Translations under genes and position numbers: made by a program
Part shown: piece after piece, positions 17,451 through 26,047 of the stretch
Layout: each line of letters begins with the position of its first letter
How positions within the stretch are numbered: position 1 is the first letter of the stretch
Source of the DNA: Natrinema versiforme
Lineage (GTDB): Archaea > Halobacteriota > Halobacteria > Halobacteriales > Natrialbaceae
Length of the DNA stretch: 64,000 bases
Assembly (NCBI RefSeq): GCF_005576615.1
Contig: NZ_CP040330.1
Span: 3,596,001-3,660,000 of the forward strand
Reading direction: 5' to 3'
Notes under the pieces: model-generated
Told to the model about the DNA's origin: nothing
The model's input: only the letters and a program-made list of their open reading frames with translations
Databases searched by the model: none

Positions 17451-18482
17451 ATGCCCGAATCAGATCTCGAGGAACTCCCCGGCGTCGGACCGGCGACCGC
17501 AGACAAACTCCACGATGCAGGCTTCGACTCCTATCAGAGCCTCGCCGTCGCCGCCCCGTCGGAACTGTCGAACACGGCCGATGTCGGCGAGTCCACGGCT
17601 TCGGACATCGTTCGCGCCGCCCGCGGTGCCGCCGACATCGGCGGCTTCGAAACCGGCTCGACCGTACTCGAGCGACGGAACGAAATCGGCAAGCTGAGCT
17701 GGCACATCGACGAGATCGACGACCTGCTCGGCGGCGGGATCGAGACCCAGTCGATCACCGAAGTCTACGGCGAGTTCGGTGCCGGCAAGTCCCAGGTCAC
17801 CCACCAGATGGCCGTTAACGTCCAGCTCCCACAAGAGGTCGGCGGGCTCCACGGCAGCGCCATCTTCGTGGACACCGAGGACACCTTCCGCCCCGAGCGG
17901 GTCGACGACATGGTCCGGGGCCTGCCCGACGACGCGATTGACGCGACCCTCGAGGACCGCAAGATCGAGGGCTCGGCCGACGACGAGGAGGCAGTCGACG
18001 CGCTCGTCGAGGATGTCCTCGAGAAGATCCACGTCGCGAAGGCGTTCAACTCCAACCACCAGATGCTGCTCGCCGAGAAGGCGAAGGAACTTGCGGGCGA
18101 ACACGAGGATTCGGAGTATCCCGTTCGACTGCTCTGTGTGGACTCGCTGACCGCCCACTTCCGCGCTGAGTACGTCGGCCGCGGCGAACTCGCGGACCGA
18201 CAGCAGAAGCTCAACAAGCACCTCCACGACTTAGACAAGGTCGGCAACCTCTACAACGCCGCCGTCATCGTCACCAATCAGGTCGCCTCGAACCCCGACT
18301 CCTACTTCGGCGACCCGACCCAGCCGATCGGTGGTAACATCCTCGGCCACAAGTCCACGTTCCGGATGTATCTGCGCAAGTCCAAAGGCGACAAGCGGAT
18401 CGTCAAACTGGTCGACGCGCCGAACCTCGCCGACGGGGAGGCGATCATGCGGGTTCAGGACGAAGGCCTGAAGCCCGAATAG
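17451..18482 (+). CDS. radA: DNA repair and recombination protein RadA
   Basis: A 343-aa archaeal RecA/Rad51 recombinase catalysing ATP-dependent strand exchange. ATG 17451 begins [20 protein letters not shown], the helix-hairpin-helix DNA-binding N-domain. The ATPase core has Walker [14 protein letters not shown], Walker B region [20 protein letters not shown] and loop 2 ([20 protein letters not shown]). No intein interrupts it. Length is normal. It is monocistronic. Confidence 0.97.
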   Translation: MPESDLEELPGVGPATADKLHDAGFDSYQSLAVAAPSELSNTADVGESTASDIVRAARGAADIGGFETGSTVLERRNEIGKLSWHIDEIDDLLGGGIETQSITEVYGEFGAGKSQVTHQMAVNVQLPQEVGGLHGSAIFVDTEDTFRPERVDDMVRGLPDDAIDATLEDRKIEGSADDEEAVDALVEDVLEKIHVAKAFNSNHQMLLAEKAKELAGEHEDSEYPVRLLCVDSLTAHFRAEYVGRGELADRQQKLNKHLHDLDKVGNLYNAAVIVTNQVASNPDSYFGDPTQPIGGNILGHKSTFRMYLRKSKGDKRIVKLVDAPNLADGEAIMRVQDEGLKPE

Positions 18483-18839
18483 AGCGCGACCGGGCTCGGC
18501 GGATTCCCGATTTCGTTTGTTCTGCTCGAGAGTGTAACTCCCGCGAGCGGTAGCTATTGATCCGAGTACAGCTCTCCTGCGTCGACGCCGCTCGCGATGC
18601 TGGCGGGTTAAACGAATCCCCGTCACATGGGTAGTTCTGTCAGTCCATACGTCGTTCGTTTCGGCCCCCATTACGGTCGTTTTCCGCGCATCGACGCCTG
18701 TTCGTCCCGGTGCCGGCGGTGATGTCGATCCGTCAGTACCCGATCCGTCGATGATCGAGTTCCCCTTCGAGCACGATCGCGGCGGCCGTACCGCGTCGCT
18801 ACACGCGGAATTCGACCCGCTCCGCGCCGCGGACATAAG
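18483..18839. other. Gene-free stretch between radA and the siderophore operon
   Basis: About 355 bp without a credible ORF on either strand. Nothing recognised apart from the regulatory sites at its right end. Confidence 0.5.
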
Positions 18840-18857
18840 TTTTAGGTTAGCCTAAAA
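18840..18857. promoter_or_regulatory. DtxR-type iron-repressor operator 1
   Basis: TTTTAGGTTAGCCTAAAA at 18840-18857 contains the palindrome TTAGGTTAGCCTAA. It closely matches the DtxR/IdeR consensus half-sites (TTAGG...CCTAA). Haloarchaea encode DtxR homologues (Idr, SirR) that repress iron-uptake genes. It lies just upstream of the TATA box. Confidence 0.85.
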
Positions 18858-18866
18858 TCCGACACG

Positions 18867-18876
18867 CTTTTATTTG
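18867..18876 (+). promoter_or_regulatory. TATA box of the siderophore operon
   Basis: CTTTTATTTG lies between the two operators, about 28 nt before an ATG at 18899. Repressor bound on both sides would block TBP/TFB access. Confidence 0.65.
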
Positions 18877-18893
18877 TTTAGGCTAGCCTAAAA
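18876..18893. promoter_or_regulatory. DtxR-type iron-repressor operator 2
   Basis: TTTAGGCTAGCCTAAA (18877-18892) is a perfect palindrome overlapping the predicted transcription start. It pairs with operator 1 about 36 bp upstream (centre to centre). Confidence 0.85.
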
Positions 18894-18898
18894 TCCGC

Positions 18899-18967
18899 AT
18901 GTCGCAGAGACAATCACCATTGGACCGAACCAGTGATCGGCGGCCGGACGGCGGTGAGTCGCCGTGA
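18899..18967 (+). CDS. Putative 22-aa leader ORF of the siderophore operon
   Basis: ATG 18899 lies at leaderless distance from the TATA box and opens a 22-codon ORF (MSQRQSPLDRTSDRRPDGGE...). Its TGA stop overlaps the GTG start of the aminotransferase (GTGA). This suggests translational coupling: ribosomes loading on the leaderless ATG would reinitiate at GTG 18964. No homologue is recalled and the peptide itself may be unimportant. Confidence 0.45.
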   Translation: MSQRQSPLDRTSDRRPDGGESP

Positions 18968-20337
18968 CCGACGACGGTTCGTCGGCCGAGGGGCTCCTCG
19001 CACAGCAGGCGCGGCGGGAGTCGAACGCGCGGACCTATCCGCGCTCGCTGCCGCTCGCGATCGACCGCGCCGAGGGGGCCATCCTCGAGGACGTCGACGG
19101 GAACGAGTACGTCGACTGTCTGGCGGGTGCGGGAACGCTCGCGCTCGGCCACAACCACCCCGCGGTCGTCGAGCGAATGGAGGACCTGCTCGAGCGCGAT
19201 CGGGCCGTCCACACGCTCGATCTGACGACCCCGGTCAAGGAGCGGTTCGTCGACCGACTGCTCGAGAGTCTGCCCGACGAGTTCGCCGAGACCGCGAGGG
19301 TGCAGTTCTGTAGCCCGGCCGGGACCGACGCCGTCGAGGCCGCGCTGAAACTCGTCAAGACGGCGACGGGGAACCGGTCGATGCTGGCGTTTCAGGGCGG
19401 CTACCACGGGATGACCAACGGCGCGCTCAGCCTGATGGGCGATACGGCGGCGAAGGAGCCGGTTCCGGGGCTGATGCCGGACGTCCACCACCTGCCCTAC
19501 CCCTACGAGTACCGCTGTCCGTTCGGGCTCGGCGGGGAGGACTGCTGGCGGACGAGCGCGGAATACGTCGACCGCACGCTGTCGAACCCCGACGGCGGGA
19601 TCGTCGACCCCGCGGGGATGATCCTCGAGCCCGTGCAGGGCGAGGGCGGCGCGATTCCGGCACCCGCCGAGTGGCTCCGGGAGATGCGCCGGGTGACCCG
19701 CGAGCGGGACGTGCCACTGATCGTCGACGAGATCCAGACCGGGCTCGGGCGCACCGGCGAGTTATACGGGTTCGAGCACGCCGACATCGTCCCGGACGTG
19801 GTGACGCTCTCGAAGGCGATCGGCGGCGGGCTCCCGCTGTCGGTCGTCGTCTACGACGAGTCGCTCGACATCTGGGAGCCCGGTGCACACGCCGGGACGT
19901 TCCGGGGCAACCAACTCGGGATGGCCGCCGGAACCGCGACGATCGAACACGTCCTCGAGCACGACCTCGCGGACCACGCGGCGGCGATGGGCGACCGGCT
20001 CCGGGCTCACCTCGAGGAGACGGCCGCGACGTTCGAGGCGGTCGGCGACGTTCGCGGGCGCGGATTGTTGCTCGGGATGGAAATCGTCGATCCCGCCGGG
20101 GACCCGGACTCGCTGGGCCACTTCCCCGCGGACGGCGACCTCGCGTCGGCCGTCCAGTCGGAAGCGTTCGATCGCGGGCTCGTGATCGAGACGGGGGGTC
20201 GTCGCGGGAGCGTCGTTCGGTTCCTCCCGCCGCTGACGATCTCGGGGTCGCGGATCGACGAGGTCGGCGAAATCGTTCACGAGAGCGTTCGCGCGGCCGT
20301 CGAGGGCGGGCAACGCCGGGCGGAGGCACCCGCATGA
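18964..20337 (+). CDS. dat: Diaminobutyrate-2-oxoglutarate aminotransferase
   Basis: A 457-aa class III PLP aminotransferase making L-2,4-diaminobutyrate from aspartate semialdehyde and glutamate, the first step of 1,3-diaminopropane supply. Features: EDVDGNEYVDCLAGAGTLALGH, VQFCSPAGTDAVEAALKLVK (PLP phosphate loop), FQGGYHGMTNGAL, PLIVDEIQTGLGRTG (PLP-ring Asp) and TLSKAIGGGLP with the Schiff-base Lys. Start GTG 18964. The adjacent decarboxylase and hydroxamate genes identify the substrate. Its stop overlaps the next ATG (ATGA). Confidence 0.92.
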   Translation: MTDDGSSAEGLLAQQARRESNARTYPRSLPLAIDRAEGAILEDVDGNEYVDCLAGAGTLALGHNHPAVVERMEDLLERDRAVHTLDLTTPVKERFVDRLLESLPDEFAETARVQFCSPAGTDAVEAALKLVKTATGNRSMLAFQGGYHGMTNGALSLMGDTAAKEPVPGLMPDVHHLPYPYEYRCPFGLGGEDCWRTSAEYVDRTLSNPDGGIVDPAGMILEPVQGEGGAIPAPAEWLREMRRVTRERDVPLIVDEIQTGLGRTGELYGFEHADIVPDVVTLSKAIGGGLPLSVVVYDESLDIWEPGAHAGTFRGNQLGMAAGTATIEHVLEHDLADHAAAMGDRLRAHLEETAATFEAVGDVRGRGLLLGMEIVDPAGDPDSLGHFPADGDLASAVQSEAFDRGLVIETGGRRGSVVRFLPPLTISGSRIDEVGEIVHESVRAAVEGGQRRAEAPA

Positions 20338-21932
20338 CGGGCAACGAGTTTGCAGGCCGGGTCCGCCCGGCCTCCGACGAACCGACGCCGCCGGACGCCG
20401 CGAGCGCGTTCCTCGGCGACGAAGCGGGCAACGTCGCTTACGAGGATGCGATCGACCGGGCGCGCGAGCACCTCGTCGAGTCGTTCGCGACTGCGACGGA
20501 CCCCTACGAGGGGACCGACCACGAGACGCTGCGCGAGCGCATCGACGACCTCGCGGTGTTCCCCGATGAGGGAGATTCCCTCGAGAGCGTCCTCGAGACG
20601 GTCGCCGACGAGGTGCTCGGGGATTCGGTTCGGGTCCACGACCCCGGCTGCGTCGCCCACCTCCACTGCCCGCCGGCGATCCCGGCGCTGGCCGCCGAAC
20701 TGTTGCTCTCGGGGACGAACCAGTCGATGGACTCGTTCGATCAGGCGCCCGCGGCGTCGGTCCTCGAGGAGCGCGTCGTCGACGCCTGCTGTGCGCTGTT
20801 CGGGTATCCGGCCGGCGCGGACGGCGTCTTCACGGGCGGGGGCACGGAATCGAACTTCCTCGGACTCCTGCTGGCCCGCGACTGGTACTGCGAGACGGCG
20901 TTCGATCGGACCGTCCAGACCGACGGGCTGCCGCCCGAGGCGTCCGACCTCCGCGTGCTCTGTTCGGACGCGGCGCACTTCACGGCCGAGCAGGCCGCCC
21001 ACCACCTCGGGCTCGGCGAGGACGCGGTCGTCGCGGTGCCGACCGACGGCGACCATCGCATCGATCTCGCGGCGCTCGACGAAACGCTCGAGCGACTCGA
21101 GGCCGAGGGTCGACATCCCTTCGCGCTCATTGGCACCGCCGGGACGACCGACTTCGGCAGTATCGACCCGCTCCGCGCGCTCGCGGATCGAGCCGCCGAT
21201 CGGGACCTGTGGTTTCACGTCGACGCCGCCTACGGCGGCGCGTGTGCGATCAGCGACCGCCTCCGGCCGAAGCTCGCGGGGATCGACCGCGCCGACTCGA
21301 TCGCCGTCGACTTCCACAAGCTGTTCTACCAGCCGATCAGCTGCGGCGCGTTTCTGTTGCGCGACGGCGACGAGTATCGGTTCCTCGAGCGCAACGCGGC
21401 CTACCTCAACCCCGAGCGCGACGACGCGGCGGGGGTGCCGAACCTCGTCTCGAAATCGACGCAGACGACGCGCCGGTTCGACGCGCTGAAGCCGTTCGTG
21501 ACGTTCAACGCGCTGGGCCGGTCCGGCGTGGCCGACTGCGTCGAGTACGTCTGCGACCTGGCCGACGCGGTCGCCGCCGACATCCGGGCCGAGCCGGCGC
21601 TGGAACTGTGCTGTGACCCCGAACTGAGCGCGGTGGTCTTCCGGTACCGCTCGGACCGACTGACTCGAGCGAGCGAGCGGGACGCGACCGGCGAGTCCGC
21701 CACCGCGACCGGCGACGCCGTCGACCGCGTCGACCGCGTGAACCGCGCGATCCGCGACGAACTGTTGGCCGACGGCGAGGTCGTCCTCGCCCGCACCGAA
21801 ATCGACGGCACCGCCGCGCTGAAGTTCACCCTTCTGAACCCGAAGACGACCGTTTCCGACCTCCGCGAGGCCCTCGCGGCGATCACCGACCGCGGCGAGG
21901 CCCTTGAACGCGAGGTGATCGATTCCGCATGA
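20334..21932 (+). CDS. ddc: L-2,4-diaminobutyrate decarboxylase
   Basis: A 532-aa group II PLP decarboxylase converting diaminobutyrate to 1,3-diaminopropane. It has VHDPGCVAHLHCPPAIPAL, FTGGGTESNFLGLLLAR, FHVDAAYGGACAISDRL, and the PLP lysine in VDFHKLFYQPISCGAFL. It starts at ATG 20334, overlapping the aminotransferase stop by 4 nt, and its own stop overlaps the next ATG. An acidic, variable insert near residue 455 (SERDATGESATATGD) is typical haloarchaeal padding. Confidence 0.93.
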   Translation: MTGNEFAGRVRPASDEPTPPDAASAFLGDEAGNVAYEDAIDRAREHLVESFATATDPYEGTDHETLRERIDDLAVFPDEGDSLESVLETVADEVLGDSVRVHDPGCVAHLHCPPAIPALAAELLLSGTNQSMDSFDQAPAASVLEERVVDACCALFGYPAGADGVFTGGGTESNFLGLLLARDWYCETAFDRTVQTDGLPPEASDLRVLCSDAAHFTAEQAAHHLGLGEDAVVAVPTDGDHRIDLAALDETLERLEAEGRHPFALIGTAGTTDFGSIDPLRALADRAADRDLWFHVDAAYGGACAISDRLRPKLAGIDRADSIAVDFHKLFYQPISCGAFLLRDGDEYRFLERNAAYLNPERDDAAGVPNLVSKSTQTTRRFDALKPFVTFNALGRSGVADCVEYVCDLADAVAADIRAEPALELCCDPELSAVVFRYRSDRLTRASERDATGESATATGDAVDRVDRVNRAIRDELLADGEVVLARTEIDGTAALKFTLLNPKTTVSDLREALAAITDRGEALEREVIDSA

Positions 21933-23845
21933 CACACCCACACTCACACTCACCCACACCGACGACGGCGACCGACGAGCGCGATGTCGACGCGGCGCGG
22001 GTCGCCCGCGAGGCGACGGTGCACAGCTTCCTGAACTGCTACTGCCACGAGACCGGTGCCGACGAGTTCGTCGCCGCCGCGGACGCCCCGATCGACCGCC
22101 AGCCGGCGAGCGGGCTCGTCCTGCGGTGTCCGCTGCCGAATCAGGGGATCGAATGCTTCGTTCCCGTGGCGTACCGCTCCCCGACCGGCCGCCACTTGTT
22201 CGATCTGCCCGCGTCCTACCGGGCCGAAGACGGCGGCGACCCGGTCGAACTCGACTACGCCACGCTCGCGGCGCTCGCGACGAAGGAACTCGAGATCGAA
22301 CGCGGCGCGGACGGGAGCCGCGACGACCTCCTCGAGCGAGTCGTGCGGTCCTGCCGGCGCATCGAGCGGTACGTCGACGCCCGCGCGGGCGACGAAGACG
22401 TCCTGTACGGCACTGACTTCACCTTCCGCGAGGCCGAGCAGTCGCTGGTCTTCGGCCACCTCCGGCACCCGACGCCGAAGAGCCGCCGCGGGATGGAGCG
22501 CGACGCCGAACGCTACGCCCCCGAACTCGAGGGTTCGTTCCAACTGCACTACGTTCGCGCGGATCCCGAAATCGTCGAGAGCGAGTCCGCCCGCGAGGAC
22601 TCCGCGGCCGAGTGGGTCCATGAGGCGCTGCGAGAGGACCCGGCCGTCGCCGAGTCCGTCCTCGAGGGATACCTCGCCGAGGACGACGTCCTCCTGCCGG
22701 TGCATCCGTGGCAGGCCGAGCGGCTGTTCGAGCGCGACGCAGTACGGGAACTGGTCGCCGCGGGGAAACTCGAGTCGCTGGGGGAACTGGGCCGGGGGTT
22801 CCATCCGACGACATCCGTGCGAACGCTGTACGCGCCCGACTCGCCGTTCATGGTCAAGGGGTCGCTCGCCGTCGAGATCACCAACTCGCTGCGGACGAAC
22901 AAGCGGCCGGAACTCGAGCGCGGGGTCGCGATCTCGGACCTGCTGGCGACCGACCTCGGCGACGACCTGCGCGAGCGATACCCCGGGTTCGACGTGATCC
23001 GGGACCCGGCCTACCTGACGATCGATCCGGACGCGTTGGGCCTCGAGGGCGACGAATCGGGCTTCGAGGTCGTCCTCCGGGAGAACCCATTCCGGGGCGA
23101 GGCCGCCCGGCGGGCGACGCCGGTCGTCGCGCTCTGTCAGGACGGGATCGGTGACAGCGACTCGCGGCTCGGCCGCGTCGTCCGCGCCATCGCCGATCGC
23201 GAGGGCCGCGACGCCGCCGCGGTGAGCGAGGAGTGGTTCCGGCGCTACCTCTCGATCTCGGTACGGCCGCTGCTGTGGCTCTACCTCGAGCGGGGGATCG
23301 GCCTCGAGGCCCACCAGCAAAACAGCGTGCTCACGCTGGACGAGGCGGGCTACCCCGACGAGTTCCGCTACCGGGACAATCAGGGTTACTACTTCCCCGA
23401 GAGCGCTTACGAGCGGCTCGAGTCCCTGCTGCCCGGCGTCGGCGAGCGGGCCGGCAGCGTCTGTCCCGACGCGGTCGCCGACGAGCGGATTCGCTACTAC
23501 GTCGTCCTCAACAACGCGCTCGGCGTGATCAACGCCTTCGGAACCGCGGGACTGGTCGACGAGCATCGGCTGCTCGCCGTCCTCCGGGCGGAACTCGAGT
23601 CGCTCCGGGAGTTCGACCGGCCCGGCACGTCGATCCTGGACCCGCTGCTCGAGTCCGAAACGGTGCCGTGCAAGGCGAACCTGCTGACCCGCTTCCGGGG
23701 GTTAGACGAGCTCGACGCGCCCTCGCTCGACGAGCAGTCGGTCTACGCCGACGTGCGGAATCCGCTCGTCGACGCAGAGACGCCGGAAGCGGCGGGGTCG
23801 CACGGTTCGACCGCGACCGGCGACGCCGGGGAGGTGGATCGATGA
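21929..23845 (+). CDS. iucA: IucA/IucC-family NIS siderophore synthetase, first copy
   Basis: A 638-aa NRPS-independent siderophore synthetase that activates a citrate carboxylate with ATP and couples it to N-hydroxy-N-acyl diaminopropane. Key family segments: LLPVHPWQAERLFE, GFHPTTSVRTLYAPDSPFMV, VEITNSLRTNKRPELE and GLEAHQQNSVLTLDEAG. The N-terminus is His/Thr-rich (MTHPHSHSPTPTTA). ATGA overlaps link it to the genes on both sides. Which of the two synthetases acts first cannot be told from sequence alone. Confidence 0.92.
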   Translation: MTHPHSHSPTPTTATDERDVDAARVAREATVHSFLNCYCHETGADEFVAAADAPIDRQPASGLVLRCPLPNQGIECFVPVAYRSPTGRHLFDLPASYRAEDGGDPVELDYATLAALATKELEIERGADGSRDDLLERVVRSCRRIERYVDARAGDEDVLYGTDFTFREAEQSLVFGHLRHPTPKSRRGMERDAERYAPELEGSFQLHYVRADPEIVESESAREDSAAEWVHEALREDPAVAESVLEGYLAEDDVLLPVHPWQAERLFERDAVRELVAAGKLESLGELGRGFHPTTSVRTLYAPDSPFMVKGSLAVEITNSLRTNKRPELERGVAISDLLATDLGDDLRERYPGFDVIRDPAYLTIDPDALGLEGDESGFEVVLRENPFRGEAARRATPVVALCQDGIGDSDSRLGRVVRAIADREGRDAAAVSEEWFRRYLSISVRPLLWLYLERGIGLEAHQQNSVLTLDEAGYPDEFRYRDNQGYYFPESAYERLESLLPGVGERAGSVCPDAVADERIRYYVVLNNALGVINAFGTAGLVDEHRLLAVLRAELESLREFDRPGTSILDPLLESETVPCKANLLTRFRGLDELDAPSLDEQSVYADVRNPLVDAETPEAAGSHGSTATGDAGEVDR

Positions 23846-24507
23846 CGGCGCGAGAACCGTCCCGCGGCCCGCACGCCACGGTCGTCTCCGAGTACGATTT
23901 CGAGTACTACGACGAGACGATCGACCGGCACATCGGCTTCCGACCGGTCTCGCTCGAGCGCGATCTCGGCCGGCTGCACGCGTGGCTCGGCTCTGACCAC
24001 GTCAAGCCCTCGTGGGATCTCGATGAGCCGTTACCCGCGTTCCGCGAAACGCTCCGCGAGAAACTCGCGGACGACCACCAGACGCTGTATATCGGCTGTC
24101 TAGATCACGTCCCGATGAGCTACTGGGAGCGCTACTGGGCCGCCGAGGACGATCTGGCGGCGTACTACGACGCCGAGCCGACCGATCAGGGGATTCACCT
24201 CCTGTTCGGTCCGCCGGAGTACGTCGGCGAGGGATACGGGGTGGCCCTCCTCCGCGCAATGGTGGCCTTCCAGTTCAGTCATCCCGAGACCGATCGAGTC
24301 GTCGCCGAACCCGACGCCCGCAACGACGCGGTTCTGACGGTCTTCGAGCGATGCGGGTGCGAGACCCAGCGCCAGTTCGAGTTCTCGGAGGAGGAGAAGA
24401 CGGCGAACCTCGTCGTCTGTACACGCGAGCGGTTCGAACGCGAAATCTGGCCGCCGACCGTCGACGGCGAACCGTCGGACCGCGCCGAGGTGAGCGGCGA
24501 TGACTGA
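23842..24507 (+). CDS. iucB: Siderophore N-acetyltransferase (IucB/RhbD-like GNAT)
   Basis: A 221-aa acetyltransferase expected to acetylate the hydroxylamine of N-hydroxy-1,3-diaminopropane, forming the hydroxamate. It begins at ATG 23842 inside the previous stop codon. Diagnostic IucB-like segments are FRPVSLERDLGRLHAWLGSD, VPMSYWERYW, DQGIHLLFGPPEYVGEGYG and DRVVAEPDARNDAVLTVFER. Position between the synthetase and monooxygenase supports the assignment. Confidence 0.9.
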   Translation: MTAREPSRGPHATVVSEYDFEYYDETIDRHIGFRPVSLERDLGRLHAWLGSDHVKPSWDLDEPLPAFRETLREKLADDHQTLYIGCLDHVPMSYWERYWAAEDDLAAYYDAEPTDQGIHLLFGPPEYVGEGYGVALLRAMVAFQFSHPETDRVVAEPDARNDAVLTVFERCGCETQRQFEFSEEEKTANLVVCTRERFEREIWPPTVDGEPSDRAEVSGDD

Positions 24508-26044
24508 GCGGGGCGAGTCCATCACCGTCGTCGACGGCGCTCGAGACGACGGGGACGCCGTCGACCGTGACGACTCCGACACCGTCATCGACCGCGGGCG
24601 CTACGGCGTGCTCGGCGTCGGCCTCGGCCCGTTCAACCTCGGCCTCGCGGCGCTGCTCGACGGCGCGGAGCCGGCCCTCGAGCTCGACGCGATATTCCTC
24701 GAGCGCGACCCCGAGTTCGCGTGGCACGAGGGGATGCTGATCGAGGGCGTCACGCTCGAGGTGCCGTTCCTCGCGGATCTGGTGACGATGGCCGATCCCA
24801 CGAACCCCTACAGCTTCCTCAACTACGTCCGCGAGCGCGATCGGATCTACGAGTTCTACTTCTACGAGACGTTCCAGCTCCCGCGCCGGGAGTACGACGA
24901 GTACCTGCGCTGGGTGGCCGAGACCGTGCCGACGACGCAGTTCGGACGGGAGGTGACGCGCGTCGAGTACGTCGAGGCGGACGCGGACGGCGGGCGTGAG
25001 GAGTCCGACGAGATGGACACCGACGGAACGGACAACGGCGGGACGTTTGTCGTCGAGGCTGTCGCCCCCGAGACGGGCCAACGCTATCGCTACCGCGCCG
25101 ACGACCTCGTGATGGGCGTCGGCTCCCGGCCCGCCGTGCCCGAGTTCGCCCGCGAGTACGCTGACGCCGACGTGCCGGGAGGTGATCGGGTGTTCCACAC
25201 CGCCGACTACCTCGAGCGCCGCGCCGACGTCCTCGAAGCCGACTCGATCACCGTCGTCGGCTCCGGGCAGAGCGCCGCCGAAGTCGTCCTCGACCTGCTC
25301 GAGCGCCAGTCCGCGAACGGGTTCCGACTCGACTGGCTCACCCGCTCGGACGGCTTCTTCCCGATGGAGTACTCGAAGCTCGGGCTCCAGCACTTCACGC
25401 CCGAGTACGCGGCGTACTTCTACGATCTGCCCCAGTCCCGGAAAGACGACCTGCTGGCCGACCAGGACCTGCTGTACAAGGGAATCGATCCCGAGACCAG
25501 CGAGCGGATCTACGACACACTCTACGAGCGCTCGATCGGCGACCGCGACCCCGACTTCGGCATGCTCGCGACGACCGCGGTCCGCGACCTTGAGCGCATC
25601 GAGGGCAGCTACTGGCTCGAGTGCGAGCAACGACAACAAGAACAGCAGTTCGCCCTCGAGACCGACGCCGTGATCTTCGGGACGGGCTACCAGCGGCCGA
25701 CGCCGACGTTCCTCGAGCCGATCGCCGACCGTATCGCGTTCGACGACCGGGGCCGGTTCCGCGTGAGCGAGGACTACCGCCTCGAGGGGGACCTCGGCGG
25801 GGCGGACGACGCCGGCGGTCGCGTGTTCGTCCAGAACGCCGAGATGCACACCCACGGCGTCGGCACGCCGGATCTCGGACTGGGCTGTTACCGGAACGCG
25901 GTCATCATCGATCGGCTCGCCGGCCGCGAGGTGTATCCGATCGACCGTGACACCGTCTTCCAGCATTTCGACGTCGAACAGTTCGCCGACCACGCGCCGG
26001 TTCGCACGGACGGGGCGCGACCGCGACCGCTCGATACGGAGTAA
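24500..26044 (+). CDS. iucD: Lysine/ornithine-type N-monooxygenase (IucD/RhbE-like)
   Basis: A 514-aa FAD/NADPH N-hydroxylase, here expected to hydroxylate 1,3-diaminopropane. FAD site GVLGVGLGPFNLGLAALLDG; substrate region FLADLVTMADPTNPYSFLNY; NADPH site ITVVGSGQSAAEVVLDLL; second dinucleotide signature DAVIFGTGYQRPTP. It overlaps iucB by 8 nt. An N-terminal acidic extension of about 30 residues precedes the FAD site, so the true start could be a little downstream. Confidence 0.93.
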   Translation: MTERGESITVVDGARDDGDAVDRDDSDTVIDRGRYGVLGVGLGPFNLGLAALLDGAEPALELDAIFLERDPEFAWHEGMLIEGVTLEVPFLADLVTMADPTNPYSFLNYVRERDRIYEFYFYETFQLPRREYDEYLRWVAETVPTTQFGREVTRVEYVEADADGGREESDEMDTDGTDNGGTFVVEAVAPETGQRYRYRADDLVMGVGSRPAVPEFAREYADADVPGGDRVFHTADYLERRADVLEADSITVVGSGQSAAEVVLDLLERQSANGFRLDWLTRSDGFFPMEYSKLGLQHFTPEYAAYFYDLPQSRKDDLLADQDLLYKGIDPETSERIYDTLYERSIGDRDPDFGMLATTAVRDLERIEGSYWLECEQRQQEQQFALETDAVIFGTGYQRPTPTFLEPIADRIAFDDRGRFRVSEDYRLEGDLGGADDAGGRVFVQNAEMHTHGVGTPDLGLGCYRNAVIIDRLAGREVYPIDRDTVFQHFDVEQFADHAPVRTDGARPRPLDTE

Positions 26045-26047
26045 TTC

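Noticed and set aside
24275-25993. Long minus-strand frames opposite the siderophore genes
   Set aside because: Shadow frames created by codon bias of the real plus-strand genes; no motifs.
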